Positions 8,601-17,275 of a stretch of 56,862 nt of DNA are shown here, piece after piece (position 1 is the stretch's first letter; every line of letters begins with the position of its first letter). The stretch comes from Planctomycetota bacterium (lineage in GTDB: Bacteria > Planctomycetota > UBA8108 > UBA1146 > JAJFFE01): assembly GCA_021776775.1 (NCBI GenBank), contig JAJFFE010000181.1:1-56862 (forward strand). The letters run 5' to 3'. The position numbers and the translations under genes were made by a program. The notes beneath the pieces were generated by a model. That model worked only from the letters and a program-made list of their open reading frames with translations, searched no databases and was not told the origin of the DNA.

Positions 8601-9889
8601 CCACATTCGCCTCGGATGGTGCATTCGTCGTGACGAAGGAGAGTGGTGCCGCACCGTTCATGCCGACGTTCTCGGATGAGAGTCCGATCGAACGAGTCGC
8701 GTACGTCGTGTCGACGCCGACCGACGTGCGTGCGCCGGTGACTCTTCGTCTCGATGGATCGGACGCGCTCGATTTGAGTCAGGTCGACGGGCCCGACGGA
8801 CCGTACTCGATAGAGTTCTCGGTCCGCGACGCCGCCGGCAATGAATCGAAAGAGACGTTCGTCTGGGAGCGAAGCGTTCAGTCGCCCAACGTGACGCTCG
8901 TTGCGCCGAGGCGAAACGGCGACAAGTGGATCGTTCCGGGTGGAGTGTGGGCTATCGCCATCGAAGTCGAGGATGGATCGGATCGAATCGTCGCCGCCAC
9001 CGCGAGCGTGCGTCCAGACGATCCGCTCCTGAACCCTATCGAGATCACGTTGGTGCCCGGCGACGACAACTCGAGATCCCGTGCCGATGAGTCGCCGCGC
9101 TGGATCGCGCAGTCGTCGGTCATCAGTCCGTTGTGGTCGTTGGAGCGAGTCACGATCGTTGTCACGGTTCGCGACCAGGGCGGCAACATCAGCCGCACCC
9201 CCGAGATCAGCGCCACCCTCGGGGATATCGCGATTCCCGCGGGGTGGGACACACCTCGGCGTGTCGACAATCCCGGCGAGCAGATGGTGTTCGTCCCGGG
9301 CAACAGCGCAGCGGTGTACACGTTTGGCGAGTCCGATCGTCGCTCCTTTCGGGTCGAGATCCAGAAGGGTGCTATTCGAGACTTCTACATCGACGCGAGG
9401 GAGGTCGACGAGTTGAGCTTCCTCAAGTTCGTTGAGGCCGCCGCCGGATACCGCGCGCGGGTCACCGGAGGTGATGCACGCGAGACGTACTGGCAGGATC
9501 GATTGCGCGCCGCGCAGGCGGACCGAGCGGTGACCGGGGTCCACTGGCGCGAGGCCGACGCCTACGCACGCTGGCGCGGCAAGCGACTTCCGCGTCTTCT
9601 CGACTGGGAGTACGCACTCATCCAGGAGCGCCCCGGGGTCACGGGGTTGGCCGACGAGACGCAGGAATGGACGGTGACGTCGGACCGCGATCGCCTGACG
9701 GAAGAGCAGCCGACTCGAACCGCAACCCACTTCTACGCCACAGGAAGTGGCAAGAAGGGTCCCGAGGTAACGGACCGCTTTCAATATGGGTTGGAGTTTC
9801 CCCAAGCGACGACTTTGGGATTCCGATGCGTGGTCGATCGGGCAACCATGCTGCGGTGGATCGAAGATGGGATCTTCTCGGCTCCTTAG
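5687..9889 (+). CDS. Membrane serine/threonine kinase fused to FGE-like domain
   Basis: The 1400-residue protein has four parts. Residues 1-165 are unrecognised. Residues about 170-480 are a Hanks-type kinase: glycine loop GKGGFG near 186, VAVKIM lysine near 206, catalytic loop HLDLKEHNV near 305, DFG near 333, and GTPIYCSPEH activation segment end. One membrane helix follows (about 502-523). The extracytoplasmic part contains Ig-like beta-rich repeats and ends in an FGE-sulfatase/SUMF1-like domain (about 1185-1400) with GVHWREADAYARWRGKRLP and the terminal GFRC. The catalytic-loop arginine of HRD is leucine. I do not see the SW-x-C type copper-cysteine segment of true formylglycine-generating enzymes before GFRC, so the C-terminus is probably a binding domain rather than an enzyme. 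Likely role: transmembrane signalling. The start has no strong ribosome site. Confidence 0.9.
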   Translation: MNTAALLSKVVLDTVAMGPNPSAQSALESEIADGLATIVAGPRETIAIEVEAILQTAIDRVAADMGGTSQRAPRVVIAIDDDAGAVHETIERTVRLEPKDSRGTLVLASQLADRGLDLDLGETADVSVVAIANTDAFATLLINTEATLVGDAVAGEKTGSTSTAERSDPLIGRTLRDKYYLRKRIGKGGFGTVYLATDRQIGADVAVKIMNTGTASDSNAIDEFLAEARLLTKIDHENIVRWVTFDQTEDGLHYFVMEALQGGELSDVLRESGGNLPWERTAKIGLQVLSALDAVHDLGDEGSLLHLDLKEHNVFVVAARYEGEPDRIKVIDFGLSQHVSAEGRRESNASESDARESTDLESDDNQALYATMSISPKVQHPTVRRARGGTPIYCSPEHAKHLLQDPEIVELDGRADLYSLGVMLYHMVAGEYPYGRAKTVRGALRAPFRQKYKPLRDTGVPVDAKFAAFVDRCLAPERDDRYASAREAREALHRILNPKRNPLLIAVPLVLVIVALVIAIMMNTGQRNDLALHTDGGEKNQFVLGHGKNSTIELSVPQWSGSGAPEVTVVGMQELDAPPIHGFSATWGDDKKVTLSVDPRAGPDPDYAEQPGNVELPSAYLRFMVDGKALYSKQLDLAHLVAPLIDPGSIVWQGYPESASQRWDPRGRQVVVPIAAGVPNKGTLAIAGTSYPGSVRNGKLEFTLPTDITADGPTECDITVVDELDQESTVTVLRSLGGPLEIVAASFGRMDKTGFQPKDGRPTLSLGETYRLRVTTNRECEVVATFVDNENPTAPRFEPTTHTLAAGVPRDFTLAELGVKTIDKGFEGAVTVKIDDSRWVSRRSPGAWTRRLPFRLEKEPPRLDTWMALNKVRTKLGDEISLRWDDRLRFGVSRAGGNRAVQVRIVCASMEPNRLELSLNSADSEATSSVAVKLEEGRHRIQVTIADGGEVLEERTHWLRRDDTAPTVDLPPTFASDGAFVVTKESGAAPFMPTFSDESPIERVAYVVSTPTDVRAPVTLRLDGSDALDLSQVDGPDGPYSIEFSVRDAAGNESKETFVWERSVQSPNVTLVAPRRNGDKWIVPGGVWAIAIEVEDGSDRIVAATASVRPDDPLLNPIEITLVPGDDNSRSRADESPRWIAQSSVISPLWSLERVTIVVTVRDQGGNISRTPEISATLGDIAIPAGWDTPRRVDNPGEQMVFVPGNSAAVYTFGESDRRSFRVEIQKGAIRDFYIDAREVDELSFLKFVEAAAGYRARVTGGDARETYWQDRLRAAQADRAVTGVHWREADAYARWRGKRLPRLLDWEYALIQERPGVTGLADETQEWTVTSDRDRLTEEQPTRTATHFYATGSGKKGPEVTDRFQYGLEFPQATTLGFRCVVDRATMLRWIEDGIFSAP

Positions 9890-10633
9890 CTGAGGTTCAT
9901 AGGTTGGAGTTTAGGCGTAGCCAGCCACGGCGTTCAGATTCTTGCCCCGTAGCATCGGGCACCACCGTTGCCCATCGCACTGAACAGAATCGGACCGACC
10001 CCGATTCGCCCGTCCAACCTTCGAAGCCGTCCCGTCTGAGCAACCGATCACATGGGTAACACTTATTCCGATCACATGGGTGACACTTCGCTTGGACTTA
10101 CGTCGGTGGTGAGCAGAAGACTCGGCCATCCCCAACCCACTGGTGTTCGAGCCACGCCACGATGCGCCCCGAAAAAGGGGACTTCGAGGCGCCTTACCGG
10201 ATGACGCACCCTCATGGCGTGTGGTTCAACCCCGGGGGGTCACGGGGCAAGAACCTGAACGCTGAGAAAAACAGTCGCGCTACTCGTCAGAACAGCCGCT
10301 GGTACCCATCCGAACCGTGACGACTCGTTCAAGGCCCTAAGTATTGAGGTCCACTATGGCTACGCCCAAACTCGAACTGATGAGCTAAGCTAGAGTGCCC
10401 GGATCATTCATGATGCGGAGTCGTAACACCCACACTGGGCGGGCGTCTCGACCTCGAGCATATTGGCGCCGCTGATCAGTGGTAGGATCATGGCATTCGC
10501 GGAAACCTCCATCGTGGCGAGAGACCGCACCCTGTCTATTTCGAATTCCCAGACTCGTCTTTGAAACTCGTCGTCGAATGCCGCTGTGTATTTGGTCGAC
10601 GTCGGTCGTCAGCGGTTGGCATTGGGGTAGATC
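9890..10633. other. Intergenic region with transposon-end-like repeats
   Basis: No secure gene is present in 744 bases. A 53-codon ORF at 10162-10320 on the plus strand (start MRPEKGDFEAPYRMTHPHG) has protein-like composition but no recognised relative and no good ribosome site. A tandem repeat at 10044-10088 resembles insertion-sequence ends and is listed separately. The region may be the scar of a lost mobile element. Confidence 0.4.
10044..10088. repeat. Two direct repeats resembling IS481/IS3-type ends
   Basis: CCGATCACATGGGTAACACTT at 10044-10064 is repeated at 10068-10088 with one change (G for A), a period of 24 bases. The reverse complement contains TGTTACCCATGTGAT, similar to the sequences that sit beside IS481/IS3-like integrase genes. 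No transposase is next to it, so if the match is real only an end remnant is left. Confidence 0.45.
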
Positions 10634-11701
10634 ATGTTCAGAGCGTTTTTCATGGCGCTGTCGTTCTGTGCCTTGGCCACGACAGGTTGCAGTACCACTG
10701 CCGGGAATGGGCTGCCATCGCTTCCGTTTCACGCGGTTGTGATTCCTCCGGAGATCCACCCGACTTCGCCCGGGGCGCCAGGTAGCGACTCGCTGTTTGC
10801 GATCAATTTCACACACGAAGCGCTCGGGTTCGCACTCCAATCCGGGCTGGAGAACGCTGGCTTTGCCAGGGTGACCTACCTCGCCGGTGAGTCGACCGCC
10901 GTCGATGATGAGAAGCGGCTGGAAGCGTATCAAGAGCGAGCCCGCGCCGTCGGCGCCGACTTGCTGATCGTGCCGACTCTTACCTTCTCAGCGGCCGTCG
11001 AGCACGGCCTCGACACCACTCCGTTCTTGCTCAACCTACCGTTGTTCTTGATCGGTGGTCCTTTGAACTGGTTCATTCCCGATCGAACGTACGGATTCGC
11101 CGAAGGCGAGGTGGCGCGTCTCGACGTGCGCGTCTACGCGGTACCGCAAGGCGACGGCGCCATCAGCTACGCGACGCTGAGGGACTTGAGCATCATCGAC
11201 GAACCGCTTCGCGTCGAGGTCGACAAGATCAACCTGAGCTTCTGGGATCGGGCCGGACACAGCTACCTGTCGTACGTGTTCTCGATCTTCTTGCCCTCTT
11301 CATTCCTCGCGAGCGAAACCGAGCTTGCCCGGACTGAGATGCAGAACGAGATCCTCGGCAAACTCACGCGCGACCTCGCCCGCCAAGCGCGCAGCAATCG
11401 ACAGCTGCAGTCGAACCCGCGCCACGGTGGCTTCCAAGTCAACCTCGACGCGGTCGAGGTTACCAACGCCGAAGGAAACCTCGTGAGGCTCACCGTGCCG
11501 GTCGAAGCGCAACCGGGATACAAGCTGATCAAATACAACGTCAACGGCGGAGACGACCACGCGGTGGATACGGACGGCCGACGCTGCGTGATCGCAGCGT
11601 CCGTGCCGTCAGGCAGCGAAGTGGTGCGAGTGTCCATCATGGATGACGTGCAGCAGTGGCGTCACTACACGTTTCGAGTCGCCAGTCAGGAGAACCAGTG
11701 A
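10634..11701 (+). CDS. Predicted lipoprotein of unknown function
   Basis: The 355-residue protein starts with a signal peptide and a cysteine at residue 19 (ALATTGCST), suggesting lipid anchoring, although the residue at -3 is not the preferred leucine. The middle part (ARAVGADLLIVPTLTFSAA near residue 100) resembles the alpha/beta fold of lipoproteins that report a parameter value, and the C-terminal 100 residues look beta-rich (VNLDAVEVTNAEGN onward). I do not recognise a family. ATG 10634 follows GGGGT by 6 bases. The stop TGA shares one base with the ATG of the next gene, so this lipoprotein and the FG-GAP lipoprotein are translationally coupled and probably work together at the cell surface. 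Confidence 0.75.
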   Translation: MFRAFFMALSFCALATTGCSTTAGNGLPSLPFHAVVIPPEIHPTSPGAPGSDSLFAINFTHEALGFALQSGLENAGFARVTYLAGESTAVDDEKRLEAYQERARAVGADLLIVPTLTFSAAVEHGLDTTPFLLNLPLFLIGGPLNWFIPDRTYGFAEGEVARLDVRVYAVPQGDGAISYATLRDLSIIDEPLRVEVDKINLSFWDRAGHSYLSYVFSIFLPSSFLASETELARTEMQNEILGKLTRDLARQARSNRQLQSNPRHGGFQVNLDAVEVTNAEGNLVRLTVPVEAQPGYKLIKYNVNGGDDHAVDTDGRRCVIAASVPSGSEVVRVSIMDDVQQWRHYTFRVASQENQ

Positions 11702-14700
11702 TGCTCATGAACCAAACCCCGAGTCCCCGAGGTGCTACGCGCCGGGGTGGCGTTGCGACGTTCACGGCGATCGTTGGTCTGGCGCTGTTTCTCACCGGGT
11801 GCGGGGCCGGAACTGTCCTGACCGCGGCGGGCGTTTCGGGAGGAGGCGGAAGCTCGACCACCGTGGTTGCCGCATCGGATCCGGTGGTGACCAGCGTTCA
11901 GGTGACCGAGAGCCGCACGTCTCCCGCGAAGATCACGTTCAGTCTTATCGATGCCGAGAGTGATCCCGTCGACGTGAAGCTGTTCTTCGAGATGGGTGGG
12001 GTCACGGGCGAGATCGTTCTCGTCGGCGGATCGCTGACGCAACTTGCGACTTCACCGAGTCCGGGGACGGAGCACGAGTTTCTCTGGGACTTCGCAAGTC
12101 AACTCGGCACCGCGGAGTTTCAGCCCGACGCAAAAGTCATCGTTCGCTTGCTGGGAGTCACGGGTGCGCCTGAGGCGCAGCCTCTGGTGGGATCGTTCAA
12201 GCTGGGTAACGATGCTGCGGTTATCGTGGACGCTCTCGCCCCGACTACGGCGGAGGTCTCCGGAAACGTCGACGTTACGTTCTCGGTCGCCGATTCGTCG
12301 AGCGACCCGGTGTCGATCCGGGTCGAGTTCCGGATCGCCGGCGAAACGAACTGGCAACTCGCCCGACCCGCGGGCACGCCGGCGACGGAACCCACTCCCG
12401 TCTACGCGCGCATCAATGTGGTGACGACTCCGGTGGCGGCGGTGACGACTTTCGTTTGGGATACGTTGGCGCTGTCCCAACTGCCGGGTCGAGAGGTCGA
12501 TGTTCAGCTCCGCTTTCGCGCCGACGATGCGATCCACACCGGGGAGTTCAGAGAAACCACGTTGTTTCACGTGGACAACAATCTCCCTCCGATCGCCATT
12601 CTAGATGCCGGCTCGGTCCTCACGAACTCGGATCGCAAACGGGGGATTCCGGTGCCGTTTAGCATCATTGACCCGGAAGGCGACGACGTGCTGGTCGTCA
12701 TGCAGTGGCGTCGTTCTGGCGAGGGATTTCCCGATCTGGACGCCGACCCCGTCGTGATGTCGACCATCCTGGCCGACGCCGATCCAGCTCAGAGGCGCGC
12801 GCTGCAGATCGCCGAGGAGCTACCGATCGTCTTCGAGGGTCGCCCCGTTGCGTCTCCGCTCGCGGATCCCGAGGGCAAGAAGCTTCGGCTTCCCGAACTC
12901 GCATCATCCGCGGCCGGTATTCGGCCTACCGCTCTCGCCGGGCGCGCCCTCGAGATCCTACGCGCGTCGACCGTTGCCGAGCCCATCGGGAGCACGTGGA
13001 CTCTCCCCAACCCACTCGTGGGCCCGGTTGCCGCGTTGCCCGTGGGGAACGGGGAGACAGCGCGGGTTCTCGACAGCGCTAGCCCCGGCATCTGGCGGCT
13101 TCGGGAAATCCGCCTCGGCACGGGGGCGGTCATCGGAAACGAGATCACCGGCGTCGGAGACCCCACTGCCATGGACTACGAGCCCGGAGCGACGAGTGTG
13201 CTGATTGCCACGAGCCAAGCCGGTAACTGGAGTCTCGATCGAGTGAACCTGCTGACGGGTGACGTCACGACGCTCCACGCGCCGGTCGATCCCGGCGTAG
13301 TCCAAGGCGTCACGAGTTTGGGGACGGACGCCTCGCTGGTCACGGTGGGAAGCGCTCTGATGCGCGTCAACCACGTGACGCCACCACCGCCTTTCGTTCA
13401 GGTGGTTGCACTGCGCAACGATCTGCAAACTCCGCGCGGCGTGATCGTCGATCCGCTCGATACGAATCGGGTCTACGTGGCTGAGCAGAGTGGAGGCCCG
13501 GCGGCGGCTGGGCGCGTGATCGCATTGGAGTTGGATAGCTACGGCAGGCCGCCCGTGGTGCAAGTGATGGGTACGTTAGCGGGCTTTCCGCAGCCGAGCG
13601 CGATCGCCCTGACCCGTTCGGGAACGAGACTTCTCGTCGTCACCGACTCCGCTTCCGTCGGCTGCGTGCGCGAGCTGCGTGGCGTGGATATCGGCGGCGC
13701 CCAACACGGCGAGGTGTTCACGATCACCTGTTTCGCTGACGATCCAACGAGCCTCGCCACTGGGGCCGACGGCCTCTGCTTGCTCACCCTGCCGTCGAAC
13801 GACCTCGCCGTGGGCGGGGGCGTCGAGCAAACTCGTACGATCGGCATCGATGGTTTCGAACCGACCACGCAAGTGGTGACCGTCACTGCCGCGTTCGACC
13901 CTCCGCTCGCTACTGCGACTGCAAGACGATGGCGACTTGGCCGTCCCGCGAATCCGGTCAAGGGAAGCACGGGAGTGTTTGTCTGGGATACCAGGGGGGC
14001 ACCCGTGGGAGAGGGAAGTGCCTTCCTGAAAATGACTCCGTATGACGCCGACCGAGGAGGTGCGAGTGAGTTCACCGTGAGCAAACAGATCAAGACGGCT
14101 GACCTGCTCACCATCGGCGACTCCTTCGGGACGGCCGGCGCCTCCTCCGTCGAGGCGGCGGATCTGGATGGCGACGGCGATCTCGATCTCGTCTCGGCGA
14201 ACCGTGCGGGCAGCAACGTGACCATCTTCTTCCAGGCGAGCCCTGGCGTGTACGCGGCCACGCCCGATCTTACGCTCGGGAATGCCTCCACGACGAACGG
14301 CGCCACCTCCGTGGAGGCGGCGGACCTCGACGGCGACGGGGACCTGGACCTCGTCTCGGCGAACAGTACGGGCAGCAACGTGACCATCTTCTTCCAGACG
14401 AGCCCTGGCGTGTACGCGGCCACGCCTGATCTTACGCTCGGCAATGCGTTGACGACGAACGGCGCCGCCTCCATTGAGGCGGCGGACCTCGACGGCGACG
14501 GGGATCTGGACCTCGTCTCGGCGAACAGTGCGGGCAGCAACGTGACCATCTTCTTCCAGACGAGCCCCGGCGTGTACGCGGCCACGCCCGATCTTACGCT
14601 CGGCGATGCTTCCACGACGACCGCCGCCGCTTCCGTCCGGGCGGGGGACTTAGACGGCGACGGCGATCTCGACCTCGTCTCGGCGAACCGAAACAGCAGC

Positions 14701-16326
14701 AACTTGACCATCTTTTTTCAGACGAGCCCTGGCGTCTTCGCGACCACTCCCGACCTCACGCTCGGCGATGCTTCCACGACAAGCGGCGCCACCTTCGTCG
14801 AAGCGGCGGACTTGGACGGCGACGGAGATCTCGACCTCGTCTCGGCCAACAGTACTGGCGACAACTTGACCGTCTTCTTCCAGACCGGCCCTGGCGTTTT
14901 CGCGGTCACCCCTGTTCTCATGCTCGGCGATTCGTTTACCACGATCCGTCCCGCTGCCGTCGAGGCGGCGGACCTGGACGGGGACGGAGATCTCGACCTC
15001 GTTTCGGCGAACAACAGCCCTCCCCCCAATCTGACTGTCTTCTTCCAAACGAGCCCTGGCGTTTTCGCGGCCACGCCCGACCTCAAGTTCTCTTCCACGA
15101 CGGGCCCTGCCGTAGCGGTGGAGGCGGCGGACCTAGACGGCGATGGCGATCTCGACTTCGTCTCGGCGAACGGCTTTGGCGACAACCTGACGGTCTTCTT
15201 TCACCCGAGCCCTGGCGCGTTCGCGGCCACGCCCGATCTCACGCTCGGCGACGCGTTCGCAACGGATCAGCCCCTAGCGGTGGAGGTGGCGGACCTGGAC
15301 GGCGACGGAGATCTCGACCTCGTCTCGGCGAACGAACTTAGCGATAACCTGACCGTCTTCTTCCAGACGAGCTCTGGCGTCTTCGCGACCACGCCCGATC
15401 TCACGCTCGGCAATTCCTCGACGACGAACGGCGCCCAATCCGTGAAGGCGGCGGATCTGGACGGGGACGGAGATCTCGACCTCGTCTCGGCCAACCGACT
15501 TCGCAACAACCTGACGATTTTCTTCCAGACCGGCCCCGGCGTGTTCGCGGCCGCGCCCGATCTCTCGCTCGGCGACTTCGCCACCACCCCAGGTCCCTTT
15601 TTCGTGGAGGCGGCGGACCTCGACGGGGACGGAGATCTCGACCTCGTCTCGGCCAACTTCCTTGGCGACAACTTGACCGTCTTCTTCCAGACGAGCGCTG
15701 GCGTCTTCGCGACCACGCCCGATCTCACGCTCGGCGATTTCTTCACGACCGGCGGCGCCAACTCCGTGAAGGCGGCGGACCTCGACGGCGACGGGGATCT
15801 CGACCTCGTCTCGACGAACGCTACTGACATGACCATCTTCTTCCAGACGAGCCCTGGCGTGTACGCGGCCACGCCCGATCTCACGCTGGGCAACGGTTCC
15901 CAATCGGTGCAGGCGGCGGACCTCGACGGCGACGGGGATCTGGACCTCGTCTCGGCGAATGACTTTAGCGACAACCTGACCGTCTTCTTCCAGATGAGCC
16001 CTGGCGTCTTCGCGGCCGCGCCCGATCTCACGCTCGGCGATTCGCTGACGACCGACAATCCCTCCGCGGTGGAGGCGGCGGACGTAGACGGTGACGGAGA
16101 TCTCGACCTGGTCTCGGCAAACCGACTCGGCCACAACCTGACCGTCTTCCTCCAGGCAAGCCCCGGCGTCTTCGCTGCTACACCCAATTTCACAATCGGC
16201 AATTCGACGGCGACGAACGGACCTCGATCCCTCAAGGCGGTGGACCTAGACGGCGACGGAGATCTGGACCTGGTCTCCGCGAACTCCCTTGGCAGTAACC
16301 TGACCGTCTTTTACGGAAGCCACTAA
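11701..16326 (+). CDS. Very long FG-GAP/VCBS repeat lipoprotein
   Basis: This 1541-residue exported protein has a lipobox (LTGC, Cys at residue 34). Residues about 45-310 contain three Ig-like modules (FSLIDAESDPVDVKLFF; FSVADSSSDPVSIRVEF; FSIIDPEGDDVLVVMQW), followed by a region that looks like a beta-propeller of the NHL/6-bladed type (about 430-700). The C-terminal 725 residues are 14 tandem FG-GAP-like units of about 54 residues, each with the calcium-binding motif DLDGDGDLDLVSAN. Such repeats form calcium-bound propellers for adhesion or polymer binding. I start at ATG 11701, which follows AGGAGA by 7 bases and overlaps the upstream stop, rather than at 11656. Large ORFs on the opposite strand are mirror images of the repeats. 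Confidence 0.9.
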   Translation: MLMNQTPSPRGATRRGGVATFTAIVGLALFLTGCGAGTVLTAAGVSGGGGSSTTVVAASDPVVTSVQVTESRTSPAKITFSLIDAESDPVDVKLFFEMGGVTGEIVLVGGSLTQLATSPSPGTEHEFLWDFASQLGTAEFQPDAKVIVRLLGVTGAPEAQPLVGSFKLGNDAAVIVDALAPTTAEVSGNVDVTFSVADSSSDPVSIRVEFRIAGETNWQLARPAGTPATEPTPVYARINVVTTPVAAVTTFVWDTLALSQLPGREVDVQLRFRADDAIHTGEFRETTLFHVDNNLPPIAILDAGSVLTNSDRKRGIPVPFSIIDPEGDDVLVVMQWRRSGEGFPDLDADPVVMSTILADADPAQRRALQIAEELPIVFEGRPVASPLADPEGKKLRLPELASSAAGIRPTALAGRALEILRASTVAEPIGSTWTLPNPLVGPVAALPVGNGETARVLDSASPGIWRLREIRLGTGAVIGNEITGVGDPTAMDYEPGATSVLIATSQAGNWSLDRVNLLTGDVTTLHAPVDPGVVQGVTSLGTDASLVTVGSALMRVNHVTPPPPFVQVVALRNDLQTPRGVIVDPLDTNRVYVAEQSGGPAAAGRVIALELDSYGRPPVVQVMGTLAGFPQPSAIALTRSGTRLLVVTDSASVGCVRELRGVDIGGAQHGEVFTITCFADDPTSLATGADGLCLLTLPSNDLAVGGGVEQTRTIGIDGFEPTTQVVTVTAAFDPPLATATARRWRLGRPANPVKGSTGVFVWDTRGAPVGEGSAFLKMTPYDADRGGASEFTVSKQIKTADLLTIGDSFGTAGASSVEAADLDGDGDLDLVSANRAGSNVTIFFQASPGVYAATPDLTLGNASTTNGATSVEAADLDGDGDLDLVSANSTGSNVTIFFQTSPGVYAATPDLTLGNALTTNGAASIEAADLDGDGDLDLVSANSAGSNVTIFFQTSPGVYAATPDLTLGDASTTTAAASVRAGDLDGDGDLDLVSANRNSSNLTIFFQTSPGVFATTPDLTLGDASTTSGATFVEAADLDGDGDLDLVSANSTGDNLTVFFQTGPGVFAVTPVLMLGDSFTTIRPAAVEAADLDGDGDLDLVSANNSPPPNLTVFFQTSPGVFAATPDLKFSSTTGPAVAVEAADLDGDGDLDFVSANGFGDNLTVFFHPSPGAFAATPDLTLGDAFATDQPLAVEVADLDGDGDLDLVSANELSDNLTVFFQTSSGVFATTPDLTLGNSSTTNGAQSVKAADLDGDGDLDLVSANRLRNNLTIFFQTGPGVFAAAPDLSLGDFATTPGPFFVEAADLDGDGDLDLVSANFLGDNLTVFFQTSAGVFATTPDLTLGDFFTTGGANSVKAADLDGDGDLDLVSTNATDMTIFFQTSPGVYAATPDLTLGNGSQSVQAADLDGDGDLDLVSANDFSDNLTVFFQMSPGVFAAAPDLTLGDSLTTDNPSAVEAADVDGDGDLDLVSANRLGHNLTVFLQASPGVFAATPNFTIGNSTATNGPRSLKAVDLDGDGDLDLVSANSLGSNLTVFYGSH
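14149..16314 (+). repeat. 14 tandem FG-GAP repeat units
   Basis: Units of roughly 162 bases encode V-E-A-A-D-L-D-G-D-G-D-L-D-L-V-S-A-N followed by NLT[VI]FFQTSPGV[FY]A-x-TPDLTLG. Units 1-3 are the most alike; unit 11 is shortened and units 5-9 more diverged. High similarity at the DNA level makes copy-number change by unequal recombination likely. Confidence 0.9.
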
Positions 16327-16721
16327 GCTAGCCTTTCGTGTCGCGCCGAGCGAATCCTCATCGACGTTGCCACGCGAGTCGAGCACGACACATTGGACAC
16401 GCACGAGCACCGTAGTTCGTTCTTGTGACAGGCGCTTCGTGGCGGGGCGCGTTCTTCCACCTGCGGCTGGCCGGGTATGTCGTTCAGTGGTTGCGTTTCT
16501 GGTTGCGACTCGATTGGCTCGAGCGGGCGATGCTTTCCACGCCTTGACGGTGCGAGAGGGATCGACGAGCATCGTCGTTGCAGGAGTCACTCCGTTTCGG
16601 GGGTATGAAATCGGGCGGCATGAAGTTGTCGCGTGCGTCAGACTGCAAACCCGAACCGATCCTTGTTGACGCGCTGCTTTGACGCGGAAACTTCGAAACA
16701 CTCCCACCGGCGGGTAACCAC
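16327..16721. other. Intergenic region holding a glycosyltransferase fragment
   Basis: The middle of this stretch is the degraded glycosyltransferase copy listed separately. The remaining bases (16566-16721) hold nothing recognisable; a promoter for the next gene would be expected here. Confidence 0.5.
16370..16565 (+). pseudogene. Fragment of the GT2 glycosyltransferase gene (3' end)
   Basis: Bases 16452-16565 copy 5285-5398 with five substitutions and no gap, including the stop codon and 18 bases of downstream DNA. Just before it, 16410-16448 resembles 5027-5058 (TTCGTTCTT...GCTTCGTGGCGGG) and 16378-16392 resembles GTCGAGCACGAC at about 5000, so the copy originally reached further upstream and then lost an internal segment of about 226 bases. 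It is not translatable as a glycosyltransferase. It lies directly after the FG-GAP gene. Confidence 0.85.
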
Positions 16722-17174
16722 TTGGCAGAGTATCGCATCACGCCCAATCACGAATTCGGCCACGGATTCGTTGTGTCGACCCTAGGCCGAACGGTGGCTT
16801 CGGTTGTCGAAGTCAGCAAGGGGGAGTTCACCGTCTCCGTCGGTCGCACGCGCTACAGAATAGCCACGTCGAGTGGATTCTCGTCTGCTCACCAGCTAGT
16901 GGCCGGAGATTCAGAGGTGATCGTGTCCGCGGAACGACCCAGCACCGTCGGTCCACGCTATGTCGTTCGGCTGTCGGGAGGGGCGGTTCTCGACTTGATC
17001 CCGGTAGCGACGTTCGGCAACAAGTGTCACGTCATACAGGACGGAGAAATCGTCGGCGTCATCGATCCGGACGACATCACGACCCACGACTTGAGCTGCG
17101 AACTCCCTGACGACGTTCGCCCCGAAGTTGCCGCGTTTCTCATATGGGTCGTGATGGACGCAACTCGCGCGTAG
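16722..17174 (+). CDS. Hypothetical protein, beta-rich
   Basis: The 150-residue reading frame has coding-like codon use and alternating hydrophobic/polar residues typical of beta sheets (FVVSTLGRTVASVVEVSKG; VVRLSGGAVLDLIPVATFG). No signal peptide or membrane helix is seen. A tubby-C/LURP-one-like barrel is a possible fold but I cannot confirm it. The start is uncertain: TTG 16722 is the only upstream candidate and lacks a clear ribosome site. The gene stands alone between the glycosyltransferase fragment and the DinB-like gene. Confidence 0.5.
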   Translation: MAEYRITPNHEFGHGFVVSTLGRTVASVVEVSKGEFTVSVGRTRYRIATSSGFSSAHQLVAGDSEVIVSAERPSTVGPRYVVRLSGGAVLDLIPVATFGNKCHVIQDGEIVGVIDPDDITTHDLSCELPDDVRPEVAAFLIWVVMDATRA

Positions 17175-17275
17175 TCGTTGACTCGTACCGTGCCGCCGCG
17201 GAAACTCGTGACTCGAGGTCTGCGCTTCTGACGCGCTTTCAAGCAATACTTTGAAACCCAAGAGAACGGAATCCC

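Noticed and set aside
7589..9805. 738-codon ORF on the minus strand opposite the kinase gene
   Set aside because: It is a mirror of GC-rich codon bias in the real plus-strand gene, and its translation (many Arg/Asp/His runs) has no domain.
13539..16235. Several long minus-strand ORFs with repeated RSRSPSPSRSAAST sequence
   Set aside because: They are the reverse complement of the FG-GAP coding repeats; repetition comes from the real gene on the plus strand.
14149..16314. CRISPR-like array
   Set aside because: Repeat units are about 162 bases, in frame and coding; there are no short identical repeats with unique spacers, and no cas genes are in the window.
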